A model generated the notes under the pieces. The model did no database searches, was not told the origin of the DNA, and saw only the letters and a program-made list of their open reading frames with translations. A stretch of 64,000 nucleotides of DNA from Hygrocybe punicea (taxonomy: Eukaryota > Basidiomycota > Agaricomycetes > Agaricales > Hygrophoraceae): assembly GCA_963556145.1 (NCBI GenBank), contig OY744466.1:1984001-2048000 (forward strand), read 5' to 3'. Shown piece after piece: positions 1-12,175 of this stretch (within the stretch, counting starts at the first letter, position 1; every line of letters begins with the position of its first letter). Made by a program: the position numbers and the translations under genes.

Positions 1-997
1 GAAAGGTCCCAGTCCCCAATGACAGCAGGCATCCAATTTCGCAGTTTGCTCCCCATAGAGATTTAGCCTCTGCAATTGCAAGCCCTGACGGGTTGTTGTG
101 CCCCACGCCCCCATCAATGTAGCAGATGCCATCAATCTTAATGAGGTCGAATATTACGGGCGCTGCAGCCGTGGCACGTCCGGCCTGCCAAATTTTACAC
201 TCGTCGGCGGGGGCTTCGCGGGGACAATCGTATGTCCGAAATAGTTTCGCAGGCGATGTGCCAACTTCCGGCGTCGCGACCACGAAACTACACAACATCA
301 GTAATGGAGGGAAATTCCCAAGGACTGCAGACGTACGTTCTACATCGAGTTCTTTTGTCTTTCATGGTTGCGTGCTCGTCTTCACCCGCCAGCTCGACAA
401 CCTGCTTGATTGCATCTTCAAGTGCTTGATTCGTGGGGGCGTAACGTGGAGCCAATTTACCGACAACGCCGATAAATGTATCGTTGTCGAAAATAGCACG
501 CGCGAGCTCGTAGTATTTGCGAATGCAGACATCCACGGATAACCTCAACCTCCCGAGCATGATGGCGATCAAGCTAGAAATGAAATATTTACCTGGGAAC
601 AGAACTGGAAGTGAATGTGGCTTACCCTCCTGTCGAAGTGCCTGCAATAAGGTCAAAGTAATCACAGGGTTGGGCATTTGGTCCAATAGACTGCATGACC
701 TGCTTGAGGATAATCAAGCTCATGAGACCGCGGACCCCTCCACCATCTGGCAAGTTAGGGTAAGCGCTGGCAGGATATTCAACACAAATGAAGCAAACCA
801 AGAGCAAGGATGCGAATAGGCCTCTTCAGTGAGACAACCGGTGGCAGGCTGAGTGCCTTCTCCTTGTCATGTTGGATTTTTTGGAGGATCCGACTTTGTT
901 GTTTCTTCTTGTGTTCTTCTTTGTGCTGCTGTATGGTGTCGTGGGCTAGATACCCTGCAACTGCAACGGTGGTGCCGATAGCTAATGACAAGACCAT
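1..997 (-). CDS. Patatin-like phospholipase, 3' end cut by window edge
   Basis: Patatin-family serine lipid acyl hydrolase with a Ser-Asp dyad. Four exons can be joined on the minus strand: 997-799, 746-626, 573-337 and 287-<1. The introns are 52, 52 and 49 bp with GT..AG borders. The first splice creates the glycine-rich oxyanion motif LALDGGGVRG. Exon 2 carries the nucleophile elbow GTSTGG. Exon 4 carries the catalytic Asp in [10 protein letters not shown], preceded by [13 protein letters not shown], all in the usual family order. The protein starts with a hydrophobic stretch (about residues 3-18) and a Lys/Glu/Gln-rich helix, so it may be membrane anchored. The start is the first ATG before the hydrophobic stretch. 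The C-terminus lies outside the window. The family is clear from the motifs; the substrate is not known. Confidence 0.9.
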
Positions 998-1048
998 GGA
1001 CTCGACAGTAGATGTTGAATTGGATTCGGGACTCCGTGCAAGCAGTCT

Positions 1049-1325
1049 TTAAACGACTTCAGAGGCGCCCTCCTCAGCGCCGGTACATTGAGGCGCCCCT
1101 TGAGGATCAGAACCATCGTTGGGAACATCGCCAGCCTGACAGCATCGCCAGTAGGTCCGAGTCCTGAGGCACGTGCACAGCATCCGTTATTACTTGCCCA
1201 ATCGACTCGGTATCAATACACAATGGCAGTGACGCTGGCTCCCCTGCCTTTAGCCGATGAAAACGGGGCGAAACTATGATGAAACCGCGGGCATCTGACT
1301 GGCCCATTGGATGGGTCTCGTTCAT
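1049..1325 (-). CDS. Small spliced hypothetical gene
   Basis: Two exons, 1325-1194 and 1135-1049, join across a 58-bp GT..AG intron into a 72-residue protein ending in an acidic Asp/Glu/Gly tail. I do not recognise the family. It stops 52 bp upstream of the patatin start on the same strand. Its 5' end overlaps a possible plus-strand exon beginning at 1276, so at most one of the two starts is likely to be right. The first ATG may also be internal to a longer gene. Confidence 0.3.
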
Positions 1326-1621
1326 TGCTCACTGGCAAGCGCGCAAGGACAGCATGTTGGTAGGTTCTTTTCTGACTTTCCAACACTGGCCACCGTCAAC
1401 TTACTTGCCTCTCACAGCCGTTACTTGGAACGAATAGCTTTGATCAGGACCCAAAAGCTGGACCTTGGTCAGGTGCAACTCCTACAGCTCGACCTGTCAA
1501 ACCACAAATAGTTGTAGTGCGGGTCACCAGATCCACCTTGTTTTGCATCGCCACCAGTTGTTCGAGTCCGTGCACGTCAATCGACATGCCAGTGTACGGT
1601 CATCGAGGTGTCGTGTGCTAG
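1276..1621 (+). CDS. Possible spliced hypothetical gene
   Basis: Exon 1276-1359 (starting with two consecutive ATG codons) joins in phase to 1418 across a 58-bp intron (GTAGGT..CACAG) and stays open to a stop at 1619-1621, giving 95 residues. The first part of exon 2 looks protein-like and the later part less so, so another intron may follow. No family is recognised. It conflicts with the 5' end of the minus-strand gene at 1049-1325. Confidence 0.22.
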
Positions 1622-1913
1622 GTCAGGTCACCTCGACTATTGTCTGGTCTCTTGCATCACTTCCGTTGTCAGGTCAGCGCCATCCGGTCGTTGCTGGTAT
1701 TCGTCATACAATTTGATCGCTCGCCGCTGCCAAGTCCACATTTGTTTTGGTCTGGCCATGGTTCAACTGCTCACGCCGTAGATGGTAAGCAACTTTTCTT
1801 CGTTCTTTTCAGAATTTATATCATACACAAATTCAAGAGGAGCACGCTGTATTTGCTGAGCTTGCCGAGGCCCTAGAAATCGACCGCAAATACGATGACC
1901 GCGACGGGGCCAT

Positions 1914-2119
1914 ATGTCGCCATCAAATTCAAATATCAGCTCTCGCAAGTACAAAAGCAGAAGGATGGCGGATTCTCTGTTCTCTGACTTTCTCTTGCGT
2001 GAGTCTCGGTCGCCCATGCACCCAACAAGAAGTTTCTAAACCCCGCAGATATTCAGTTGTCGGATGTCGATAACCATTTGCTTAGCTTTCTTCAATCTAT
2101 GCATGACCTGAGTGGATGA
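1914..2119 (+). CDS. Small two-exon hypothetical protein
   Basis: Exon 1914-1998 joins 2049-2119 over a 50-bp intron with GTGAGT donor and CGCAG acceptor. The result is a 51-residue protein with a basic N-terminal third and a hydrophobic/acidic C-terminal half. It could equally be the last two exons of a longer gene: another open frame runs through 1825-1990. The family is not recognised. Confidence 0.3.
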
Positions 2120-2996
2120 TACTCATATGCATGATAATGTCCGTTCCCGTTCCACCCGTTCGCCCGCGTATCGCAGACGTCATGGTCAAATGACCGTAGA
2201 GTTCGCCAGGGCTGAGCATCAGAAGGACTCGCAAATGTCACTCGCTCCATTGGAAGTATTGGGTAGAAGGGGAGAGGGACCTGAAAACTGCGAAAGACTC
2301 AGATTAGGAATGGTTGTCAGAGAAACGCCGTTGATGAGAAAGCCGTTCAAGTTCGTGCGGAGGTGATACATCATACATGTACTACAAAAACTCCACACCC
2401 CAATTCCAAGCTTCAAGAACTCACGCGCAGTTTCACGTCGCTCTGCAAGCTGCAAGGTTTATTGATGCTTCATACTGTCGGTCCCGTGTAAAAGTATTCC
2501 CAAAAAGACGTTCAAGAAACGTACAGTGGGTTGCCGGACCGGTGAACCGCCCTGGCAACCGCAGGGACGGGGACACGTGGGCAGGTCATTATAACGTAAG
2601 TGCGCCTCATCCGAGTCGTGATCTCAGGACTACGTCTCATATTAATATTCTCTCCCGGGCCAGTGCGACGTTTTGTGAGAAGCGACCATTGTAAAAAGGA
2701 ACTCTAACAGGCCTAACAGCTTGCTCACAGGTGCACAGATCTAACCGAACGCTGGCACAGCCATGTACCGAGCACTCACCAGTACTCACCCCCTCCTACA
2801 CCGTTCCACACAAAACAAGCTCTCACTGGTGCTCTGCCCGACAGTCGTGCGAGAAACCATAACGCCGAAATAAATCCAGGCTGCTTCTTGCGATCAATCG
2901 ATCAATCTGAAAGCTCACCTGCACCTCTATCTTATTCTACTTATATATCCAACTTATCAACAGGTCCGGCATATTTTCTGGAACTCCCTTTAACAT
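2120..2996. other. Intergenic and receptor upstream region
   Basis: No supportable gene. Short open frames occur on both strands without splice-consistent continuation. The stretch just upstream of 2997 should hold the promoter and 5' leader of the receptor gene. Confidence 0.5.
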
Positions 2997-4479
2997 ATGG
3001 CCACACTCTCCACTCAGTTCTGCACCCCCGAAGAGCAGAAATTATCTGCGCAGGTCGATTCCCCCATACACTGTCTCACCCGTGATGAAAGCATTGCCCT
3101 TGCCGTGTGTGCTGCACTTCTTGTTGGAAAAGCAACTTTTGACCTCTTGAGCAGTTCGTGGCACAAGCAGGGGTTATGTCGCTGCTTGCATGCCTGGTGA
3201 CTTATGCTTTAATTTTGGTGAGTATAATATGCCTTACATCATAAAGAACGCGTATCTATTCGGAGCTAGAGAAATGTCTGCTATCACGCCCGGAGAACGC
3301 CTAGGCAATGGCGCTTGATAAAAGTGCCCATGGACATTTACTTGGTACGTTTCCAATCATCCTCATTCTCAGTTGCCTTCATTGAGAAATTACCCATTGC
3401 CTAGCTGTCGTTGTTTACCGCAGATATCGTCCAATCCATTGGATGTGTCATAAACGCAAAATGGGTGCAGGATGGGAAGACTCAGGTAGGGACTTGGTGT
3501 ACCGCGCAAGGTTTGGTGGTTGGGAATCGTCGCTCACATTGGAGTTGACAAGTCATGCAGGTGTTACCCAATCGGTAGGCGCAATGAATGTGGCTACCAA
3601 TTCTCTCGTAAGTTTTGCCATTTGGTTGACGTGTGTCCCTGGAAGCACTCGTCCTCTGTTATAGGCAATCGCGGTCCACACATTTGTCATGGTCTGGTGT
3701 AATAAAGGCTTCCATGCTAACTCCGTGGCCTACGTTGTCGTCGCAACCTCTTGGCTTTATAGCATCTTATATACTGCAATTGTGGCTTCACTTCATCACG
3801 AACCCAACACACTTTTCCTTCCTACCCCGGTATGTATTACATCCTCGCTTTTCACTTCTCTCATACCGTCACGACTAGTACTGGTGTTGGTTCGGGAAAT
3901 ACTACCTGGCCCACCGACTTTTCACCGTATACATTTGGATGTGGATTTCACTCTTGTTCTCGCTGATCGTATATGTCCCCTTATTCTTCTGGGGCCGGGG
4001 AAACATCACTGTGGGCGACCGGCTGTGGAATTTCAAAATCCATAAACGAGAGAATGTCGAAGACCCGGGAGGCTCGAGGCGTCATTCTCTGAGCATGATC
4101 GCGTACGTAAACTGCCTTGTTTATATGGAGTGCCATGAATGCCTATTCTCCCTGCCTGGCCAGCTATCCACTCGTCTATTCACTCCTTACCATTCCTGTC
4201 AGCATTGGCCGCTGGCTGGGGTTCGAAGAGGAAAACCACGGTGACAGACACAACCACGTTCCGCCTGCTGCGACTATTGCTGTTCTGGCGATCTTCTGCT
4301 TAAGCGGGATAGCTAACGTTCTACTCTTTCTGTTGACGCGTCCGAATCTACTCCTCTTCGGGAACACGATCGCCCACGACAGGAATCCAGTTGTCCTGTC
4401 TGATGACGCAGACTCGATTGAAGGGGACGCGGATAAGACTGCGGGAGATGGCGTGGTTGTGATCGGGTATTATCCCTGA
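2997..4479 (+). CDS. Seven-transmembrane G protein-coupled receptor-like protein
   Basis: Eight exons join without ambiguity: 2997-3104, 3155-3217, 3270-3344, 3405-3485, 3545-3607, 3665-3829, 3879-4102 and 4164-4479. All introns are 50-61 bp with GT..AG borders. The product is 364 residues. It has a short N-terminal outside segment, a first membrane helix after residue 33 (ESIALAFVAQAGVMSLL), a basic first loop (YHARRTPRQWRLIK), and later helices including AIAVHTFVMVW and YPLVYSLLTIPVSIGRWLGF. The last helix ends in VLLFLLTRPNLLLFG and is followed by an acidic cytoplasmic tail. This layout matches basidiomycete receptors related to the Git3/cAMP-receptor-like group, which signal through heterotrimeric G proteins at the plasma membrane. 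The ligand cannot be read from sequence. Every junction keeps frame, so the gene looks intact. Confidence 0.88.
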
Positions 4480-5239
4480 GTGACAAGGCCGAATGTTTTT
4501 CGAAGACGCGGAAAGACCGTCGCATTGCCCACTGTTGGGAATTGAATGTAAATTACTATTGATGACTTAGTTGGAACATATATGTGACTTGCGACTTTCA
4601 AGTGAAAGTTGGACATTTTCTCATATGTAATGACATCGTGTGAAATATAATAATTAGTGCGAATTACATCCCAAACGAGAATTGACCAAGGGCACTAAGA
4701 TTCTGCTTTCATATGTTTCTGGTTATAATTCCTTTTCAATTCTATCAAATGACAACATTTGTGATTGTTCTACATATTGCGGTTCCTTTTCCCTCTCTTC
4801 ACTGTTCCCCCCCCTTCACTGTCCCTCCCCCTTCGCTGTTCCCCCCCCATTGCTGTTCCCCCTCCCGATCCCCTGCTCCCGATTCCCTTGATCCCACCCC
4901 CCCATTCTTGGTCACATCTGGCCACTCGTTGCAGCTGACAGTGCTTGTGCCTTTGCTTCCTTGAGTTCTTTCTTTGTCTCAATGCTAAGCTCCTCATATT
5001 GCTGTAGTTACACCTGCAGTCAGTAAATTCATGAGAGGGTTCCAAGAACCTACCTGTTTCGTGGTCTCACCAAGTCCATTCCAGGGTGCATCAAATGCAG
5101 TCTTTGTGATAGAGTTGTTCTTGCAATGGTCAACCGTGAAAAGATTCCTGATGGTCCCATTGTCAGTGAACATCTTGCTGTAAATCATTGACTTACTTTG
5201 GGGTAAGTGAGGTGGCTGGAACCATCATCCACTCCTTCT
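4480..5239. other. Receptor 3' flank with pyrimidine-rich tract
   Basis: AT-rich 3' flank, then a C/T-rich low-complexity tract at about 4786-4905 made of degenerate repeats of the type CCCCCTTCNCTGTTCCC. No supportable gene. Open frames across the tract are composition artefacts. Confidence 0.5.
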
Positions 5240-5480
5240 TATTGGAATATATGGTGCAATGGTTGTTGACCGCTAAGATATTTATGTGGAATTAAATTAT
5301 ATTTGCCTCTCTCTGAGAGGGTTTTTATACTACTACTTTCTAAATCTACTAGAAGTTTCTTGTGTTGAGTAGAATAACTGCTGCGCTTCAGCATTATTCA
5401 TTGGACAGGCGTGTTTGAGTTCCGGGGTCACATGATACAGATTACCAATCATTTCTGCATATTTGGCCACTATTCCCAAT
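5240..5480 (-). repeat. LTR of the old copia element (3' LTR)
   Basis: About 80-85% similar by eye to 25240-25471. Shared segments include the GGTTGTTGACCGCTAAGATAT box, the TTTTTATACTACT box and the AGAAGTTTCTTGTGTTGAGT stretch. The right border is approximate. Confidence 0.75.
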
Positions 5481-5529
5481 TGGTTGAATACTCTTCAACT
5501 CATTCCGGTTCACGGTAAACATTGTCCAT

Positions 5530-6028
5530 GTATTCCGTTATGTGTTCCACTCTTTCCGGTTCCTCTCTGGTCAATAGACCAAGTTTGGTTGTGAACTTTT
5601 GTGAAGCGGGCGAGATAACCCTTTCATAAATATGTCTGCTAGATTTTCTTTGGAAGGAATATACATGACTTTAAGGATACCAGATGCAACATGATCTCAT
5701 AGGAAATGTAGATTGATATCTATATATTTTGCCCACATGTGGAATTCTGGGTTGTGCGATATAGCAATCATGGCCTGATTATCAGATCATAGAATCAATG
5801 TCTCATCCAACTGTAGGTTCAATTCATTCAATAAGTTTCTATGCCAGATCAACTGCTTGGTGGCATGAGTAGAGGTGACATATTCCGCTTTGGCCATTGA
5901 CAACACGATTGTGCTCTGCTTCTTTGAGCTCCAAGCCATGGCTCCCCCCGCGATTGTGAACACATATCTGCTGATGGATTTCTGGTGCAGGTTGGATCCC
6001 CAATTGGCATCAACATAATGAATGGTCT
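5530..6028 (-). pseudogene. Copia RNase H, C-terminal part (old element)
   Basis: Read on the minus strand from the insertion point at 6028, this gives DANWGS, AWSSKKQSTIVLS, AEYV, a DNQA box and an EFHMW(A)KYIDI-like RNase H end, followed by YIPSKENLADIF. These are the standard C-terminal copia RNase H motifs. Several stops and frame breaks make it non-functional. It continues the fragment at 19336-19519. Confidence 0.8.
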
Positions 6029-6581
6029 TGTCATATCTATGCAACTCTGAAGGATTCCAATGAACTCTGCTCTGGACTTTCTGCCACTTTATCTTATCTT
6101 ATCCTCTCGCATACATTATTGTTCCTTTCCTTTGTTATACTCTATTCTGCTTCATCTCCATTTCTCCAGACTCCTATCCATTTCCTTCCCTTTTTTTACT
6201 TGTCACCATATGTAGCAACCTTTTATTTCTTTTATCCTTCTCCAAACTCCGGTTCCCTTTTTGGAGTACTTATTATCTCTACATTACTAAGGACATAACA
6301 ATTAGTTTACCAAGTATATAAGTTAGAACTACAATGTCCTGTAACTCCATTCTGAAAATCAACTTGAGTACCCCTCATCTTATTTGTCCTCAAACCTAAG
6401 GCTTTGCCTTAAGCGCACTACCAGTTTCCATCTTTAGTCCAAACCTCTGGACTAACTCCACTCTGTCTGCTTTGTGCTTACTCAGTACGACTTAAGGAAG
6501 TAGCAAAACTACTTCAAGAGTTCACACCTCTGGTCCTCTGACAACTCCATTCTGTCCAGGGTTGCTTGCACGCCTCTAACA
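6029..6581 (+). repeat. 5' LTR of gypsy A
   Basis: 553 bp, TG..CA ended. It matches 15320-15670 plus 19133-19335 with scattered substitutions, and the same LTR occurs reversed at 53335-53872. The 120 bp that follow (6582-6704) are internal element sequence without an ORF. Confidence 0.85.
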
Positions 6582-6704
6582 GTATTTTCAGAACTACTCT
6601 TGAGCCGTACTCTCTTTGTTTTTGATCATGTCTTTCCAAGGTTTCTCTCAATGAAGAACCCCACGTGTTACCAACTCACTCAACCAGCGAGTTTCCTTGA
6701 ACAC

Positions 6705-7592
6705 TGTAGAAGGTCGATGTCCCTCTGAGTACATATCCTCGATATATCATGAATCCAGATGAACCCGATGCCTCCAAACAACTCGCATTCCAACCTGATG
6801 TAACCCGACATGACATGATGTAACGTGACCCAACGTGACCTGACATATGCTGCTTTGTCATGGCCGCTTTTGGACCAAATCCAGCAGCCTCATAAGCGCC
6901 GGAGTTCCAATTATAGGAGACGGATCTCATCGGACTCAATTCCCGACTTTGGACTTGCCCTATATACGCATCCCCTTGTCCTTATGGAGATATGTAGGAC
7001 ATTTTAGATCTTTTTCTTGGATATTTGCTTTCCCCTCCATTTTCCTGTCACTGTTGCATTGCACCTCCCCTCTTCAGATCCCCCTTCCAACTTTCCTTTG
7101 TAGTTTACCATCGGCCAAAATAGACATGACCGAAAATTGACTACCCACTCATGTACTATAAAAATGGTCCCTGACGACCATACAAAAAAAGAGATACCCT
7201 TAGTCACCGTTTCCTTACAGTCAGAATCATCTTTTGCTCCCTTCAAATGCTTGTCCTCGTAGAACCTTAGACTTTTATAGTTCACTTCATCGTCTTTATC
7301 GTTGTTCCACTATTCATTCATTGTTCCTGACCTGACCTGACCTGACCTGACCTGACCTGACCCGCCATACCCGATGTCATCAGCATCATCAGGTTATTTA
7401 TTATTTATCCGTTTTCAGTCCATTCATCACCGGGTTCATCATTATTTGTCCAGTTTTACATGGTGGCTTACATTTTACTTCTATTTCCAACTTTTAATAT
7501 TATTTCTGACACTGATTATCCACTGTCACTTCTATGCTAACGCCCTCAGGTTAGGATTTATCTTCTGAAGCCATCCCAAAGCCACATCTACA
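6705..7592 (+). repeat. LTR-like repeat family 2, copy 1 (888 bp)
   Basis: Starts TGTAGAAGGTCGATG and ends CACATCTACA, so the ends form a TGTAGA..TCTACA inverted repeat. A full-length relative of 890 bp lies in the opposite orientation at 59729-60618. Internal landmarks shared by both are a tandem TGACC array (7327-7367), a CTATAAAAA(C/T)GGTCCC promoter-like box near 7158 and repeated (TGAC)GTAACC/CGTGACC words near 6800. No target duplication is visible. Confidence 0.7.
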
Positions 7593-7602
7593 ATGCCCAA
7601 CC

Positions 7603-8685
7603 ATGACTCCAGTTTCTCCACTGGAAGAAACCCACACTCCGACAAATGAACCACTTCCACGCCCCATCTTCGAAGCAAATAATCCTCTTGGACAGGGCAA
7701 TGCCAACTGCGATGACACCAATCTCATGGAGGCCATTGCCCTTCTAGCCACCACCCTCTGAAATAAGGGAGAAGACAAACAACATACCAAAGTCCGAGAA
7801 CTGGATACATTTGATGCCTCCGACCCAACAAAACTCTGTCCTTTCCTGGTTCAGTGCCAACTGAACTTCAATGATTGACTGACTGCTTTCCAAATGGATG
7901 GCACCAAAGTCAACTTTGCCCTTTCCTATCTCAAAGGTATTGCGCTCACATGGTTCAAGCCCTACCTTTTGGAGAACCTGGACACCAACTCCTATCCGCC
8001 AGACTTCATGTCCAATTATGAAGATTTTTGTATGGAGCTGCAGAATAATTTCGGACCCCTGTCCTAAGGTAGTGCCAAGAACAAGTTGGAAAACCTTGCA
8101 ATGAAGGACAACCAACGAATTCCGAAATACATTGTTAACTTCAATCATCTTGCTATGCAGACTGGCTGGGACATCGGTGCCTTGTGGCGATCCTTTTACC
8201 GAGGACTTCTGGATCGCCTCAAAGATCAACTAGCCCAATCTGAGAAACCCAGGAACCTTTACGAGCTGAAGGATAAGGCTCAACTCCTTGATGCTAGGTA
8301 TTGGGAATGGAAATCAGAGATTTCCCACGCTTCTGGATCCTCCTCCACCAGAGCCTCCACTTCTGAGGCCAAGTCTTCGACAGACAAGGCCTCCGAGAAA
8401 AAATCCCCCATTAAAGCTACCAACTCTGGTAGCACCTCCTCCACCACTTTGAAAACCCCTCCTGCCTATGCCAATAAGCTGGGCAAGGACGGAAAACTCA
8501 AGCCCACGGAACGCCAGCACCACATTGACAATAAACTCTGCATTATATGCGGAGGAGCAGGACACATGGCCAAGGATTGTACCAAAGCCAAGTATACATC
8601 TTCTTGTGTTGCTGCTCATGCTGCCTCTCCTTCCTCCACACCCCCTGTCTCTAGTTCCAATTCTCTGAGGGAGTCAGAAAAATAG
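7603..8685 (+). pseudogene. Gypsy A gag with zinc knuckle
   Basis: One reading frame from the ATG at 7603 to 8685 with three in-frame stops (near 7759, 7876 and 8065). The capsid-like core includes FALSYLKGIALTWFKPYL. After a Ser/Thr/Lys-rich linker comes a CX2CX4HX4C zinc knuckle (CIICGGAGHMAKDC, near 8538-8580), which binds RNA in working Gag. The ATG follows directly on the end of the repeat at 6705-7592. Confidence 0.8.
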
Positions 8686-8762
8686 AGAGCAGTCTGCATA
8701 CTCTGGCACAGGATGTAGGCTGCATTGAACCTGAATGTGCACTTCCAGAAGTAAAACTCAAT

Positions 8763-10253
8763 GTGTCTGCTCTCTCTAACGATTCCTTAACAATTTCCCT
8801 TTATCATTTTTCCATCCTTATTGTTACCCTTGTCAATTGTGGATCGATGCATTGTTTCATTGATCTGGAATTCTGCTCCCTTCACAATCTCCCTATTTTC
8901 TCCACTGCTCCGAAATGTCTCCACTTGTTTGATGGTTCCTATGGCGGAATCATCAACAAATCTGTATCTATCTCTGTCCATTTCCCCACTGGTGAAATTC
9001 TAATTTTAGAATTTTTGGTCACTCTGTTGGATCTGTCTGTCTCAGCAGTCCTTGGATATAGCTGGCTCGCCAAATACAATCCATTGATTGACTGGGTTGA
9101 GCATAGGGTCAAATTCCATCGTTCCGATTCCATGCCTCCGTTGTTGACTCCGGTGCCTAGTGAGGCACCACTTCCAGACCCTCCAGTATGGCCTCCATCC
9201 CCTCCATCCCCTCCGTCTTCAGCTTCAAAGCCTGACATTTCCTTCATTAGCGCTCAAGCTTTTCTATGTGGTTGCAAAGTCCCGGGAACTCAGGTCTTCT
9301 GCATGGAAGTCCGGTTACCTGATGCCACTGGATGCTCTGCAAGCTATGGCCCTCTGGAACCCTCCAATCCCTCTGTGGACCTTCCCAACCTCCCTGAGGA
9401 GTATCATGAATTTGCTGACATTTTTAGCAAGACAAAGGCTTGGAACCTCCCTGAACACTGTCCTTACAACCTCAAAATTAATTTGGAGGATGGTGCTCAA
9501 CCTCCTTTTGGCCCTATCTATTCTATTTTGTCTTTGGAGCTCGAAACCCTCTGGGAATTCCTTGATAAGAATCTCCAAGCTGATTTTGTCTGCTCCTCCC
9601 ATTCTCCCTGCAGAGCTCCCATTCTTTTCTCTCGGAAGAAAAACAGTAGTCTCCGACTCTGTGTGGATAACCGAGGACTCAATCATATCACAAAGAAAGA
9701 CCACTATCCTATTACCCTCATGACAGACCTTCTTGACGCTCACCAGACTGCACACATTTACACCAAAATTGACCTTAAACACGCCTACCATCTAGTCCAG
9801 ATTGCTGAAGGCAATGAATGGAAAACAGGCTTTCATACTTGCTATGGTTCTTTTGAATGGTTGGTTATTCTGGAAGGTCTCACTAATGCCCTGGCGGCTT
9901 TTCAACACTTTGTTAATGACATTTTTTCTGACCTCCTCGACATTTCCGTTATTGTTTACCTTGATGACATTCTTATCTATTCCAATGACCCTGCTGATCA
10001 TATGGAGCATGTCCGCAAAGTCCTCCGATGACTCTGGAAGCACAGCCTGTATGCCAACACCGAGAAATGTTCTTTCAGCATTGATACAGTGGAATACCTG
10101 GGTTACATTCTTTCTCTGCAAGGTCTTTCTATGGACCCCGCCAAGGTCCAGACCATCCAGGATTGGCCTGAACCCCAGAAGATTAAGGATGTTCAATTTC
10201 TACCGGCATTTCATTCCACACTATTCCTCCATCACCATTCCACTGATACGCAC
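8763..10253 (+). pseudogene. Gypsy A protease and reverse transcriptase
   Basis: Frame open from 8763 to a stop at 10029-10031. The aspartic protease region reads VNCGSMHCFID where D(S/T)G is expected, so the catalytic Asp appears replaced. Then come SAVLGYSWLAKYNP and the RT with [39 protein letters not shown] and an intact catalytic YLDD box ([12 protein letters not shown], about 9955-9990). RT thumb sequence continues in frame after the stop (GYILSLQGLSMDPAKV) up to the insertion at 10254. Confidence 0.85.
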
Positions 10254-11004
10254 TGATACGCACTGACCACCGAATCGGCGAATTGGACAGATTTATACTA
10301 TCCTTCAAAAACAAGTCCGACATCTTGCGACTTCGCAATGGCTCGTGACAACTAGTATGACTTCTCGATCGTATCGTGATCATCTCCGACGACATCGTGG
10401 ACCAAGATAGAGAAACCCCCAAATCGGATCGAGCCCTGGACCCTCACATAATAGTTCGCCTTTCATAACAGTAATACCCCGTTTCATCTTAGATACACTA
10501 ACTCGTTTAGAGTACCTATTCCCTTTCTTCCATCCAACTCCTTTGTTCTTCCTTTGTTACAGGATCATCCTCATCTTCCTTTCACCACCTCTTTTGGCTG
10601 CATTTACATGTGATTGATACTCAGTCCTTTCTTTCGACCCCTATTAGACTAGGTTTCTTTCTTTACATGACTTTCTCACTTCGTCTCCGATCTCCGACCG
10701 TCTTCGTATAAAATAGCTGTTAGATTACAGGTAGAAACAGCGAACTAGAGCACATCGTTCCCATCTCCTCACTCTGTTATACCTTTCGAACTCCAATACG
10801 ACTTTACTTTCCTCACATTCGATCATCCCCAACCATAGTTCTTTATGTCGATCTTCTTTAGTCGCTGCGACTTTAATCGCCAAAGTCACACTATTGATTG
10901 TGATTGTTGTGAGACTTGTAGAAGTTATTCCACTTCACTTACTCACAATCTAACCAGTCGAAGAGTGTTGTTGTTAGTGCACAGAACCTTGATTAGCGTA
11001 TCAC
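10254..11004. repeat. Solo-LTR-like insertion inside gypsy A
   Basis: 751 bp with terminal TGATACGC..GCGTATCA inverted repeats. It interrupts the RT/RNase H region between the codons for TIPLI and HLTCKG-like sequence, which are contiguous in gypsy B. It has no coding sequence. The flanks share only CGCA, so the target duplication is uncertain. Confidence 0.6.
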
Positions 11005-12175
11005 CGCATACTCACCTCACTTGCAAGGGGTTACAATGGAACTTTGATGATAAGTGTCATTCTGCCTTCAATGACTTATTAATAAACTCCACTTTCCTTT
11101 CCACTCCGGTCCTTTCCCATTGGTCACTGGAGTTTGATACTCTGGTGGAGGCTGATGCCTCTGATTACACTGTTGCCTCCATTCTCTCTGTTTGACATCC
11201 CAACGGCGAGATTCATCCGGTCACATTCCGGTCTCATACCCTTTTGGACTTGGAGTTGAACTATGATACCCATGACAAGGAACTCCTTGCCATCTTTGAT
11301 GCTTTCACTGCCTGGCAGCATTACTTGGAAGGTACTGCTACTCCGATTGATGTTATCACTGATCACAAGAATTTGGAGTACTTTTCTACTGTCCGGTTAC
11401 TTACTTGCTGTCAAGCTCATTGGTTGGAGTTCCTCTCCCGCTTTAATTTTGTTATCTGTTTCCATCCAGGCAAGCTTGGAACTAAGCCCAATATCCTTAC
11501 TCAACACTGGGATGTCTATGCAAAAGGGGGAGATAGCAACTATGCCACAGCCAATCTGCACAATTTCAGCCCTGTTTTTGGGCCAGAACAATTGGCTTCA
11601 TCCCTCAGAGCTACTTCCCTCGAAGACATCATCCTTGGCACCGGATTCACCATGGATGTCAAATCCCTCCACTCCGATATCATCTCTGGGCTTCAGGTTG
11701 ATCTTGTTGCCTCTGGACACATTTCCCATATCACCTCTGACCCAGATCCTTGCTGGTCTATTGACAATTTAGGCCTTTTATGCCTCGATAATTGTATCTA
11801 TGTCCCCGATGTCAACGACCTAAGACTCCGGATCTTACACTCCAAACACGATCATCCTACTGCAGGACATTTTGGACAGAACAAGACTCTTGAAATTATC
11901 TGGCAGGAGTACACCTGGCCCAGACTCTGAACCTTCGTCCGTGACTACTGCAAATCCTGTACAACCTGCACAAGATCCAAAACCCCTTGACATTGTCCTT
12001 ATGGATTGCTTAAGCAACTTCCGATTCTGGAGAAGCCCTGGAACTTGATCTCCATGGACTTCATTGAACAACTTCCAGCTCGCCCACCTTTTCCTTATTC
12101 ACATTTTTTCTAAGCACGGAGTTCCTAGTCACATCACTTCTGATAGAGGCGTGGAGTTTGTCTCCCATTTCTTCC
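11005..12175 (+). pseudogene. Gypsy A RNase H and integrase N-terminal half
   Basis: RNase H motifs (FDTLVEADASDYTVASIL, LELNYDTHDKELLAIFDAF, ITDHKNLEYF) are followed by the integrase HHCC zinc domain (HSKHDHPTAGHFGQNKT .. DYCKSCTTC) and the first catalytic Asp (SMDFIEQLP). There are in-frame stops near 11195, 11930 and 11990. Compared with gypsy B, roughly 90 bp of the integrase core are deleted after position 12080. Confidence 0.85.

Noticed and set aside
3155..3200. First receptor exon continuing unspliced to a stop at 3200
   Set aside because: A 50-bp intron at 3105-3154 restores a membrane helix in frame with the next exons.
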